From positions 53,429,762 through 53,493,761 of the forward strand of contig JAPWDM010000004.1 of the NCBI GenBank assembly GCA_035578155.1: a stretch of 64,000 nt of DNA. The letters run 5' to 3'. Made by a program: the position numbers and the translations under genes. Positions 45,995-58,008 of this stretch are shown here, piece by piece. The notes below the pieces were generated by a model that worked only from the letters and a program-made list of their open reading frames with translations, ran no database searches and was not told the origin of the DNA. The DNA comes from Brachynemurus nebulosus (lineage: Eukaryota; Arthropoda; Insecta; Neuroptera; Myrmeleontidae). Positions within the stretch are counted from its first letter, which is position 1, and each line of letters opens with the position of its first letter.

Positions 45995-46190
45995 ATGGAG
46001 ATTTTGGTGGCATCTATAATCAAAGAATTTAGAAGATATACGTTATACGAATTAAAGAAAATATACGTTAAACCTGAAGATGATTATCATTCACCGAAAA
46101 GATACCAAATGCGAAAATGATATTATTGAATTAAGAAGATATTATGTAAATTGTTTGGTTTTATATGTATACCAACATATTTTGTTGTAA
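45995..46190 (+). pseudogene. small unknown ORF with one frame shift
   Basis: ATG 45995 opens MEILVASIIKEFRRYTLYEL, then KKIYVKPEDDYHSPKRYQMR and stops at about 46120. One base over, the reading continues ENDIIELRRYYVNCLV and stops at 46188-46190, with AATAAA at 46194-46199. The charged helical pattern continues across the shift, which suggests one 60-65 aa protein with a single-base lesion. I do not recognise it. It lies divergent from copy B. Confidence 0.35.
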
Positions 46191-46568
46191 TACAATAAAA
46201 TAGTATAATGCGATAATACATATATTTATGTACATAAATAAAAATAAATAGCGTACATCAAAAATGTATTTATCTTCTTTTGTGTTTTAAAAAATGTAAT
46301 TAAGATAAAATTTATTGCATTTTTCGCTACTTTCCATATATTTAAATATGTATGGGCAAAATAACTATATAGTGGCACCTTGCTTATATAAGTGCAGGTT
46401 ACAACATAATATCATACCTGTATTTATAAGTAGCTATTGCATACAGTAAATTCAAAATTTTAATTTAAAAGGTATATACTTTAAACTTCAAATTCTTCGG
46501 GAATCAGGAAAGGACTAACAAACAAATGTTTTTAGCTATAAATTCACAATTTTTTAAAAATAGTTGTA

Positions 46569-47149
46569 ACGTGAAGCCCCTATACCGGAACGCGATCATA
46601 TGTCCGAACAGTTTTGACATTTATATATTATTGAAGTTATTTCTGAAAGAAACCTCTGTGTAGTTATTTTACACATAACAAAAATTATTATTAATAGAAT
46701 GATTATTTTTCAATTTAAATTCACCTCGCATTTAATGTTTCCTTACTTAATTAAAGAAATACATATAAACAATTTTTATTGAATACAGTATTTTGATCCT
46801 TTATTTACGTCTGATACTTAAACCATTCTATGTTCCCTACTTTGACGTCTAGATGTCACTCTATGTGTCATATTACTCATATTACACGTATGTTTGTATA
46901 TCGGTTTCCAACTTCTAGTATCATTAGTATTTCTCTCGTTGGATATAGATGTCGACATTTTGTAAAAGAAAAACATTAATAAATAAAAAATTTTGGGTTG
47001 TATTTTTTTAAAAGCATATTCATTGAATTAAGAAAACTTTGTTTCATGATTATTAAGAAAAAAATGGATGTGTAATTTATTTGTCAATTTTTATAAGCCA
47101 GTTTAATTACACACCTAAAAATAGTGTTCCGGTATAGGGGCTTTTACGT
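46569..47149. mobile_element. mariner-like MITE, TA target duplication
   Basis: Ends ACGTGAAGCCCCTATACCGG and the inverse of ACGTAAAAGCCCCTATACCG, flanked by TA at 46567-46568 and 47150-47151. The interior has no transposase. Confidence 0.88.
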
Positions 47150-47151
47150 TA

Positions 47152-47800
47152 GCAGACATTTAAAAAATTCAAATTTATTAAAAATAGCTTTAGCAGACAT
47201 GATAGTCATCTTCAGTTGATACAACTAGTGCATAAATTATAATCTAAAAATAATGAAACCGCACAAGGAACAGAATAATACTTAATGGTTGGGGTAAGCA
47301 ATGCTGTGTTGACTGAATTACTGTCTTTGATGTACTACAATTTTATGTTGCAAAAGAGCGAAAGGGTGCAGCGAGATTTCTATAGCAAAACTGCCTTTGA
47401 GAACAAGGTTCGAAATGATGTGTGTGATCGTAATAGCGTTTTATGCTATAAATACGATATATAGTATATCCGCTCCCGTCTCCACATTCCTAAAATTCCA
47501 CAGTTTAATGCGATCAATTAAGAAAACACATACATCCAGTATAGTTATCTTTTTCTTCAGTTTTCTTCATTGTACCACAGTCGGTTGTGGAACAATAGCT
47601 ATCGTTTGGTTTGTTCTCGGAAACAATTACAAGTACAAAATAAGTAAAGTGACTCCTCCTATATTTAGAACATAACTGGCAGTGGTTTGTTCAAACTGAA
47701 GCGATATAATAAAATAATATTTTAATAATAGATAATTGCTAACTAAATAAATTGCCAAATAAATTCAGTAATAGCAATTTTTCTGTTTTAATTATCTTGA
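47152..47800. other. A+T-rich, no confident gene
   Basis: An open frame at 47397-47675 has no recognisable domain. 47452-47490 (TATATAGTATATCCGCTCCC) recurs inverted at about 54285-54325, so it is a repeat. Confidence 0.5.
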
Positions 47801-47806
47801 TTTGAT

Positions 47807-48193
47807 GGGCGATTCTCACGTGACGCACGGGACATTTTTGCAACAAAAACATTTTTTCATAAAAAATGCAATTAATAATAAACAAAACAGAATGATTGTA
47901 ATACGCAGAAAATGAATTAAAATTTTTTGAGCATATTATAATTTTTATCTGCAATCCAGTACCCAAGATATAAGGCATAAACTCACGTGACGCACGGGAC
48001 ATCGTACAAAACGAAGTTTATGTTTTATATTTGGAGTACTGCATTTCAGATATAAATTAAAATATGCTCAAAAAATTTTAATCCAGTTGCCCCATGTTAT
48101 AAACTTTTTGTTTTGTTTGTTATTAATTTAATTTTAAAAAAAAAAATGTTTTTATTTAAATTTTATGTCCCGTGCATCACGCGAGAATCGCCC
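47807..48193. mobile_element. 387-bp MITE, possible TGAT target duplication
   Basis: Ends GGGCGATTCTCACGTGACGC and the inverse of GGGCGATTCTCGCGTGATGC, continuing into ACGGGACAT. TGAT flanks both sides (47803-47806, 48194-48197). A third TCACGTGACGCACGGGACAT is internal at about 47983. Confidence 0.88.
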
Positions 48194-49686
48194 TGATATC
48201 ATTTTTGTATTTCTATTGTAAAACTTCAAGGGACTGAACTTTACTTCTTCTTACTACAATATAATGTTATTATTAAAATTCCAAGAAGAAATATATTTAT
48301 TTATTTTTGTATAGGTACAGTGAATTAAGAGTAAATAAATATAATATTAAAATCATTAATATTTTGTACACATAAACTGGTACACTATTTTAACAGCAAA
48401 TACACTTTATATGGAATTGCTGGCGTCGTACAACGATTATTAGATATTGTTAATTAAGAATAGAATCCCTGCCTTAATAATAAATATACTGAAAAAATTT
48501 TTATAATAAAAATTTCCAAATAAGATTACGTACTTACTTAAAATTGTCTCAGCTCATATATTACCGTTAATATTTACTCGTTTGTACTAGCTTCATAAAA
48601 TATATTTTAGGCATTATTTAACTTGGTGTCCATTTTTGAAATTTCAACCAATAAAAATTTAAGTGTCACTCAGTTTCGTTTTGTTGGTATACTTTAACCA
48701 TCGATATTTGGGATGACTTTTTGAGAGTGATTATAAACTTTTAAAAAGTTTAATTATTTTATTATTAGTACCAAATACCACCTTATGTTCACTCCAATTA
48801 TGTTTAAATATATTTCCTGTTTTATGAGTGACGGTTTCTTTTAACATTTACCTAGATAAGTAAATAAATGCAACGAACAATACTAATAATTATTGCTGTA
48901 CTTGAAAAGTCATCCCATTTATATATGGTCAAACTTTATCAATTGTCTGGTTGAACAATTTATGAAATATACATAATCATTGGCGGCTTTCTCAAAAATA
49001 AAATTAGTTCGCATAACCATAATTTGATTGTATTAAATAGAAACTAAATGTAAGAATGGTGAATCTTACCCTTTAATCTGACTTTAAATTTATTTGCTGT
49101 TCAAAAATATGACATCTTAAGTAATATAATTAACCAAATAAACTAAAATAAAATGAAAAATATTACTTGACTACTCCTTTTAACAGTTTATTTAGCTTAT
49201 GTATAAGATTACATTTCAAACGTGACGGTTTTTGTCAAAAGTACATACATATGGTATTTTATTTCTTATTTAATTGTAAACATCCCAGATGTGTTACTTA
49301 TGAACGAATATGCTGGACTATTGTTTTATCTGTTTAAATTTTTCTTCAAGGTTTTATATCCTGAATGACAAATTAGAAAAGGTAGAAGGTACCGTATTGT
49401 TGCAATGAATGATCTAAAATGACGACTTGTATTTTCGTATCACTTGAATGTATTTTCGTTTAAAGATACTAAATAATAATTATTTATGTAAATGATAATG
49501 TTTTTAGTAATTAAATTTAATTAAATCAGTTCTGTTTTATAAAAAAATTTACAAAAAATGACTTAGAAATAAGAAAAGAAATAGTGACAGCTAATATTAA
49601 AGTTACCAAAATAATTAAATTTTGTAATTGAAACCTCTCTTTTATTATAAAGTAAGTCAAATAATCAGTTTATTTTTCAATTAGTA
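48194..49686. other. A+T-rich, with one probable short MITE
   Basis: 48688-48945 has imperfect inverted ends (CTTTAACCAT then GGGATGACTTTT, against AAAAGTCATCCC then ATGGTCAAACTT). No gene otherwise. Confidence 0.5.
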
Positions 49687-49688
49687 TT

Positions 49689-50479
49689 ACACGGAGAGAA
49701 AATTCCTATAAAAATTATTGTGCTCAGCACTACAATCGACGTGTAAAGGACGAACATATTAAATTCTGTAAGGTAAAAATATAAAGATTATAATTAATCA
49801 TAAAAAATTTAAAGGATGGAATGTTCTTTTCGTAATATTATCTCCGTAAAATTTGTAAAACAGCACAGTAAAAAGTTCCATTACCGACAAAAAAATAATT
49901 TTTAATTGTGTTTATTAAAAAAATTTCCATGCTAACATGCTAATAATAGAAAGAAAAAAAACAGAAAGAAGGTTGGTTGTGTTGGGGTCGCTCTAATGAA
50001 ATGTACCTCAATCAGCGAGTTACATGGGTTACATGCGAACCATATAGGTGTGGACTGTGGAAGAAACTTTGTCAGACAGCTCGCACCAGGCACCTTGATG
50101 CAGCTAGTTGTCAGTTACTTTTACACTCTCTTAGGATGATGTCATCGTTTAATTCATCTTTTTGTTATTTACCTATCTTTAGTATATGTATTAGAATTAT
50201 ATTGTTGGCAGTCATTTTTGTATACAGGTTTTTACAGGTACAGTGCAACCAATATAAGGTCGCGAGTCAGATGCGCAAATGAAAGAGTACGACAACAAGA
50301 ATTAAACTATAATATACATGCATAAGAGTGTGATAAAAGTTGTGTTAGCACCACATTAAATTTTACCATGCTAGCACATATTTTTTATTTTGGTCGTCGA
50401 TCGCGCACGGATTATAGGGGAGCATAGTAATTTTTCTGAAATTTTCTCTACAAAAATTATAGGATTTTTCTCTCCGTGT
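49689..50479. mobile_element. 0.8 kb TIR element
   Basis: ACACGGAGAGAAAATTCCTA at the left and the inverse of ACACGGAGAGAAAAATCCTA at the right. The target duplication is ambiguous (TA-rich flanks). The interior open frame is not recognisable as a protein. Confidence 0.85.
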
Positions 50480-50735
50480 ATAATACTATTCAATCACATG
50501 TATAGATGTTGTAAGTGAACCGCCACTGGATAGACTTCCTTCGCTATAATCTTTTCCCACTCTCCAAAATTTTTATGTGACCAATCAGGAGAGTTCGACT
50601 TCTTTATTTACCGTTGAATTTTTATTCTAACATTGTGTCTTTACTTACAATTACACAAATTTTTACTTCGTTTATATTCGTTTGTACGCGTTTCGTAAAA
50701 ATTTAATAGTATTTTTAAATCTTTTTTTTTTCATC

Positions 50736-52447
50736 ATGGAAAATAAAAGACTATCAAAATCAGTGAAAAAACTTGTTTTGAACGCTTTAGCGTTTGCTAA
50801 TGCGGAAAAAGAAGTAAATCAGCCCCTCGTAGCGCTAGAATCTGCTCAACACGTAAGTTTTTGTGACTGTGTGACTATAAAATAATATTTATTTTATATA
50901 ATTACATAATTGTATTCATTTAAAACATTCAAAATAATGTTTAATTTTAAATATAAAATTATTTTTCAGAGAGTTGCAGCACAGCTTGGAATATCGGTTT
51001 CAACAATTACGAAAATTGTAGCTGAAAATCGACACGGTGCAGTTTGTTCCCCTCGAAAACCGACGTTACGAGAAAGACCGATAACTGATTTGGACGAGTT
51101 TGCACTGTCCAAAATTAAGGAAATTGTATATAAAATGCATAGAGAGAGTACGCTTGCATTTAAATGCATTGTATTTATAATAACGAAATGCCTACTTAAT
51201 ATTCCTTTATTTTCCAGGAAAACACATAACACTTGGTACGATTTTGGCCGAGGCAAAGCAGGCAGACATATTTCACGGGGGGAAAACAAGTTTAGCCAAA
51301 ATTTTGCCAGTTGTAGGTTTCCACTGGAAACTGGAGAGTAATCGACGATATTTAATGGAAACGCCGGAAATTGCAAGTCTCCGATTTAAATTTTTAAAAG
51401 AATATTTTAGGAATGCAAATTTAGAAAACCCCTTACCAGTAGTCTTTTTAGACGAAACGTGGGTTTTTCAAAAAGGTGCATTTAAACGTACCTGGACTGA
51501 TAATTCTGCCGAATGCAGTCGCTCTGCAAGTGAGGGTGGGCAGAGGTATGACACCTAATTTCATATTTTATGTACAAAAATTATGGAAGTAAAATCATAA
51601 TTTTCTTATTTATTTAGTTATTTAATTTCTTTTTTTGCAGATATATTATTGTCTCAGCAGGAAGTGCAGATGGTTTTGTCCCCGGAGCACATTTAATTTT
51701 TGCTTCACAGAGGAATACCGGAGATTATCATGGAGAAATGAACTCTGACAATTTCCAAAAGTGGTTTCAGGAGCAACTTCTGCCGGGGCTAACCAAACAA
51801 TCAATTATTATATTAGACAATGCAAGATATCATTGTGCACCGGTAAAATATATACACTCGACTTATGTACTAAACGCTAATTAAATCAAGTTTTAATGAA
51901 ATTTGTCCTTTTCAGATTGAACAAATACCAACAATGTCTTGGAAAAAGGCAGATATTCAGAACTGGCTTAAGAATAAAAATTTGCCATTTAAAGAAACAG
52001 ATTTTAAGCAAGATTTAATGGAAATAGTCCAAAAGTATATTCCTGAACAAATTCTTTTTACTTAAAAAATCATTTCTTATGTTGTTTCGTTACAGACACA
52101 AACCGGAAAAAGGATATGCCATAGAAAAAATTGCGAAAGAAGCTGGCCATTCAGTACTGTGGTTACCACCATACCATTGCCAATTTAATGCAATTGAGTT
52201 AATTTGGGGAATTACAAAAGGCCATTATAATAAAAATATTGGAAGAAATGGATTTTCCAAAAAAGAAGTTTTAAAAATATGGCAAGAGGCACTAGACAGC
52301 ATTACACCTGAGAATTGGAGGAACTCTGTACAACATGTACATAAAATTATTACGGAGTATTGGGATCGGGAGGTTAAAGTTGATAATGGGGAAATTGATC
52401 CTTTCATTATCAACGTTGGAGACAGTGATTCTTCTGATGACGAATAA
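50736..52447 (+). CDS. IS630/Tc1-mariner-type DDE transposase, six exons, intact
   Basis: Exons 50736-50852, 50970-51147, 51218-51545, 51641-51842, 51916-52034 and 52096-52447 join through five GT-AG introns (117, 70, 95, 73 and 61 bp) into an uninterrupted 431-aa frame. The N-terminus has a helix-turn-helix, RVAAQLGISVSTITKIVAEN. The RNase-H-like domain has VFLDETW (first Asp), IIILDNARYH (second Asp) and PYHCQFNAIELIW (Glu). About 81 residues separate the second Asp and the Glu, against 34-41 in ordinary Tc1/mariner. The extra stretch holds a Trp/Lys-rich helical segment, SWKKADIQNWLKNKNLPF. The C-terminus is an acidic DSDSSDDE tail. AATAAA overlaps the stop codon. No terminal inverted repeats were found around it, so it may be a domesticated or immobilised transposase. 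The start was chosen for the ATG in TCATCATGG and the HTH distance. Confidence 0.9.
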
Positions 52448-54356
52448 ATATACTATATTACATACAGAAGAACTAACTCTTGAAAGATTTCAGGATTCTG
52501 AACAAAAAATTTTAGAACCCTTATAATTTCATCAATTTTGGCTGACCATCCGCCACAATCTCCATAATTCTTACATTTTACGACCTATGAACATGAGATT
52601 TAATGCGTTCGCTAATAAGCTGTATTCGATAAGTGGAGAGTGCACAGAATGTGTCATAAGTTGGGACAGAATTCTTATGTTTTTACATATTTTTTCCTGC
52701 AATCAAAGCAAAAAAATAGAAGGAACTTCACGTTTTACCATTTTCTAATTAAAATACGTCATTTTATGCATAATTTTTCAATTTCACTTTATCATGCATT
52801 ATTCTGCATATATTATAATTTAATTTGCATAACTTTGCATACTTATATACTTTCTAAATTCTTTCTAGGAACTACATTTAAAAAAAATACTTATTGAATA
52901 CTTAATGAATCGCTTATTGTTTGATTTTAAAAATTCAAATTATAATTTTGTTTGTTAACTGTTATTATTAATAAAACTAAACAATGAAATGATGAATTTT
53001 AAAAATTCAGATTGCTAATTTTGCTAATTGTTAAAATTAACAAAATTAAATTATAAGTCACTAATTGATTTATTTTAAATATTAAAATGATAACTACAGT
53101 TTGTTGCTCCACCATCATTGACTGTAGTACTCAGAGCTACGAAAACATACATTTATCTGTTTTTGTACACACCTAACTTCTAAGAAAAGTTCTAAGGTCA
53201 ATTTAAACTTTTCTCTATTTCTCACTGTTTTTGAGATATTTAAAAATTTAAATTTTACTCTAATCTTTGGAAGGCAAAGCACCTCTTAAATTTTGGTAAT
53301 TTGGTGTAGCTTGATAATTTTTGAAATAAACTGATACACAAAGTGGTATTATGCATCTGGACGCCATCCGGAGGTTTTCTTCCTTCGAGTCTTACCAATT
53401 TCTTCTTTAATTTTTTCTGAACAAACTTTACAAAAAAATTTAGTAAAACAACATTATAACTATTGACAGTAAACAACTTAATTTTTTAATTCAAAATGTT
53501 TATCATATGTCATAAAAACGTCAGTTAATTTTGGATTTTCTTGTATTCTGTTGGGACCCTCTTTGGTTGGGGGCCCCGGGGCAATGCTCCGGTTGTCCCA
53601 GCCTAGTTACGAGCCTGTCTGGAAGGCAAAATAGGGGTCTGTTAGGCTCTGATAAAGAATCATCTATCGAAGATTGAACAAAAGTGGAGTAGGCAGCAGA
53701 AATTGTAAGGGTAAATTTTATGTATAATTTTATTATCTAGGTACCTATATAAAAAAAAATTTAAGGTTACAATATTTCCAAAACTTTTAAGTGCTACTAC
53801 ATATTTGGTCCATTTTCAATGATATTATTAAAATCATAATTTTTTTATTTATATAAATGTATTTAAAAGAAATGAATGCTGCATTGTTTTTTTTTTTTTT
53901 TTTTTTGAGAAGTAATTAAAGTGTTAAAACATAAATTTTTCCGTATCTTTTTATTACGATAAAATACCCTTGTCCCACAATCCATTAAATACAATACAGT
54001 ACACATAAAACTGTATTGACTAGTTAAAAAAAAAAAAAGTAAAAAAAAATAACTTTGAAAAAAAAGTAACTTTGGATGTTCAGATAGTCAGAATTTTCAA
54101 AAAGTAGATTCTAGAAATTTATCATTTAAACATTAAAATTAGATTACATATTTTTGTATAAAATTAATTATTTAAACTAAATATTTAATACCTATATAAC
54201 GCTATACAGATTTAATACAATTTAATGTCGTCTGTATATGGTGCGTATATAAACTAAATACACTCTATTTTTTTGGAATGATTGGAATGTGTAGACGGGA
54301 GCGGATATACTATATATATATGTTATTTATTCTCTTTATGACGATTTCGGTCATAC
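52448..54356. other. A+T-rich, with MITE fragments
   Basis: 53555-53625 has GGGGGCCCCGGGGCAATGCT and ends TACGAGCCTG, the style of a hAT-like right end. Homopolymer runs occur at 53887-53905 (T) and 54028-54065 (A). No gene. Confidence 0.45.
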
Positions 54357-56092
54357 ACTAGTGAATGTTAACATACACCACGACGACTTGGTTTCTGTTC
54401 ATTATGAATGAGATTACGCTATTAGTGGTATAGAAAAACCTGTTATTGTTAGACAAAAAATTGTTGCAATAAATAAAATTATTAATAGTCATTTATGAGT
54501 CTACTCTGAAGATAGACGACAGACTGAAAACGCGTTAAGTAATTAAATTATTTTAACAGTGAAATTAGACAAAGTAAAGTAAAAAAAGCCTACTAGCGAG
54601 GACTTGACGGTCAAATTTCGAAAATTTAAAAATAAATTATACCACTTAGTTATCTTTGGAGATATTTAAAATTTGTAAACGGAATTCGATAAAAATTCGT
54701 TTGTACCGGAGATATTCGTTTGGAGATTCAAGGTTCTCAAAATTCTAGATGGAAATAACTTTGTTGTTTTTAGAGATATTCAGAATTTGAATATGGCATT
54801 CGAAAGAGTATCATTTTTAACCATTAGTACCTCTTTCCTTTTCATATTCATCTAAAAGGGTTCGGATGTACACGGTATTCGAAATTCTAGGTAGAGATAT
54901 TTTAATGAAATTTCGAAAACAGCATTCGACAAAGATTCATTTATACTCATTTGTACTACTTTTCTTTTCGTTTGTACCTCAACCATTTTGAAAGTACAGC
55001 GCTTTCTAATTTTCGACTTAATGGTAATATGCGAACCTGGCGATTTTTAAAAGTTTACAAAAATTACTTGTACTTACGGGTATAAGCGATAGCCTTTCCA
55101 ATGCTGTTTTCAAGTTTCGAGTATCTGTAGGAACATTGGAATTCATTCTATCTAGAATATTTAGTACTGTGTATTTCCGAACAGATTGAGATACAAACGA
55201 AATGAAAAGAGCTATAAGGGTTACAAATCATACTCTTTGGAATGCAATTTTAAAAATTTCAGTACCTGCAAAAACAATAAATTTCGTTCTACCTAGAATT
55301 TCGAGTATCATGTATTTTCCAACTTTTTAATGTGCAAACGAAAAGAAAAGCGCTATAGACGAGTGCAAACGAATCTTTATCGAACTCCGTTCAACAATTT
55401 TGAATGCTTCCAAAAAAAAAACAAGTTCATTCTACCTAGAATTTCGAGTACTAGGTTTTTCCGAACGCTTTGAGACACAAACGAAAAAAAAGAAGTACAA
55501 ACGGATTTCTATCGAATGCTGCTTTCAAAATTGAAATATTCCAAAAAACATTCAAATTGGTTCTATCTAAAATTTCGAGTACCGTGAATCCCCGAATCTT
55601 TCGAGGTACAAACGAAACTAACAGAGACACAAATAGGTACTAGCGAATTTCTACCAAAGAATACTAATAAAATTAAAATATTCAAATTTTGGGCGCCGGC
55701 CATTTTTAAAATTTCTTCTATCTGTTCACTCTTCGAGACACAAACAAAATAAAGTACGGTACAAACAGGTACAAACAAAGTACAAACGAGCTGTATTATT
55801 TATTTTTGAATTCTCAATATTTACCGGTTTTCAATATTTAGGATGAAATTCCACAACCTAAATCTTTCAACAATGGACTATTTTTAAACAAACATAATCT
55901 ATTCCTTACAACATAATATCTTTTTATATGTCTTAACATTCACGTAATTTTTAAATCGTTATATCTCAGATTCACAGAATCGTCTTGGTGTTTGTTAACA
56001 TCCACCGGCTTAAAAAAATTTATTAAAAAATTTCGGGCATACACCATCGAAATTGGTGATTGTCGACATACACCGGTGTATCTTAACATTCA
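54357..56092. mobile_element. foldback element built of 130-145 bp repeats
   Basis: GTGAATGTTAACATACACC near 54361 faces its near inverse at about 56072. Between them, units with CGAAATTCTAGGTAGA (left side, 54740 and 54880) are inverse to units with TCTACCTAGAATTTCGAGTA (right side, about 55145, 55287, 55431 and 55561). All units also carry TTCGTTTGTACC or its inverse. The centre is near 55030-55080. Confidence 0.65.
54502..54541 (+). ncRNA. hammerhead-like motif with consensus core, weak stem II
   Basis: TACT (54502-54505) pairs with AGTA (54538-54541). The core CTGAAGA is at 54506-54512 and GAAA at 54526-54529. AA/TT forms stem III, with A54537 at the cleavage position. Stem II (54513-54525) pairs poorly, at most two base pairs, so function is doubtful. 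Confidence 0.35.
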
Positions 56093-56114
56093 CCAATTTC
56101 AGATATTCACAATA

Positions 56115-56117
<3 letters not shown>

Positions 56118-56176
<59 letters not shown>
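56118..56176. repeat. (TA)n microsatellite
   Basis: Uninterrupted AT dinucleotides following AATAACACAT. Confidence 0.97.
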
Positions 56177-56179
<3 letters not shown>

Positions 56180-56850
56180 CGCAACTAAATAGAAAAACAT
56201 CGAAAATTTTTATAACGTTCCCAGCGCCACGACTAGTGTTATAACAATGATGTTATAAGTGTGATCAATTCTTATAAATTTAGTTTGGCGATGTAGATTC
56301 TATGTAAAGATGAACTGTAAATAATATTTAACTAGTGAGGTTACGATATAATTTGGTGGGGACGATATAATCGATACTAAGGAAATACAGTTTCTCTTCA
56401 GTTTTTTTGTTTTGTTTTGACACAGGTACGTTACTCACCAAGAAAGAGAGCTCTGCGGCTCTTGCGTAACTTTTTCGCTCGGGTGTAATATGCAACTTAC
56501 AACCTCACTCACGTAATATACTATTAACAATTCAATAAAATACATTGTAGTGTTTTGTATGTCTAACGACATAATGTACTCATACAACAAAATAAAAAAG
56601 ATCAATTATATAAAATGATATTTGGAAAAATATAAAATTATAAGGCATATTATTAAAAAGCAATTTTTTCCTCTTTCACGATATAAATTTATTATGTAGG
56701 CGTGCTTTTATCATATACGGCACATAAATATATGATAATTAGTTACAATAAAATATAATGTGTACTTTATTTTATATGTAATACTTTTCTTTTATTTACC
56801 TGTACATGGTGTTTCAAAATAGCAAATAATTTTTGATGTGTTAATAAGAT
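56177..56850. other. no gene seen
   Basis: A+T-rich with no recognisable repeat or coding signal. Confidence 0.45.
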
Positions 56851-57935
56851 GTCCGGACAATCTCCCCCACTGATAATCGCCCCCAGTTTTATATTTTCGA
56901 TTGTTGTAAAAAGGGTGTGCAGACAATCGTCACCACTGACAATCGCACCCAGTTTTATATTTTCAATGGTTGTAAAAATGGTATCCTGTCAATCACCACC
57001 ACTGACAATCGCCAAAAGTTTTATTATTTTAGGTCGTTGTAGGGAGGAACTTGTCCCTACATATTGTTTCACGAGAGGGCATTAGTAATAAAATTTTACA
57101 AGTTAGTTTTACACTGAAACAAAATATTATATTAAATATATATCAAATATTTTAAAACAAAAATCTCATAATGTTTTTATTTGAATGTTTATATGAATTA
57201 TCACTAATCCATGCAAGGAACCAAATGTGGGATTACTTACAACATGGAATTACTTACAAATGTGGAACAAATCGCGCGTTGGCTGTCTCTACCTCATATA
57301 TCAAAAGCTACATGTTTTAGGACACACAAAAAACATATTAAATACTGTATTTACATATATACTTATCTATATATATTTATATATATGGGTAGCCAACATC
57401 AAAGGGTGTAATTAGCATAAATCTTAAGCTCATGGTGGCGAAAACACGGATTTAAAATGTTTTTTTTTGTGTGTCCAAAAATTGGGAGTTTTCAGATACG
57501 AGGTTGAAACAGAGTACGCGCGAAATGTTATAAGTTCAAAAATGTTGCAGCTTTAACTATCGGGTCCAGGAAGCCGCATTTCTTTTTATATATGTCTGTA
57601 TAACTTTTTAAATGACGTCAGTTAGATAAAAGTTAATTTATTGGAATCTTTGTACTTGCTTTTCTTACATACCGACACATAGTATTACCATCTAATTGTA
57701 AGTTTACTATTTTCCATCTACCTGTTGGATGTAAACACAGTGAGTCACACGGCCAGATTTAAACAAGCTAATATACTGGGGGCGATTGTCACTGGTGGTG
57801 ATTAACATCTGGTCATAAATATAATAAGTCACAGAGCTAGGTATAAACAAATTTATGTGTTTGGAGCGATTGTCGCACTTTTTCAGTTGGAAGCGATTGT
57901 CAGTGGTGACGATTGTCATATATTCGTTAATACCG
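56851..57935. repeat. paired iteron clusters in opposite orientation
   Basis: Left cluster (56856-57030): three units of about 65 bp with CCACTGACAATCGC then CCAGTTTTATATTTT. Right cluster (57776-57920): four inverse copies, GCGATTGTC, two with ACTGGTGGTGATT or AGTGGTGACGATTGTC. About 750 bp separates them. The layout resembles subterminal transposase-binding repeats. Confidence 0.8.
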
Positions 57936-58008
57936 ATGTCGGAATCATTTAGCCGGATAATACAGGTATACTGTAAACTAAAACAAGCAATATGGTATGA
58001 TTTCTTGG

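Noticed and set aside
49977..50282. 101-aa open frame inside the 0.8 kb TIR element
   Set aside because: No recognisable domain, and the hydrophobic C-terminal half is T-rich DNA; not supported as a gene.
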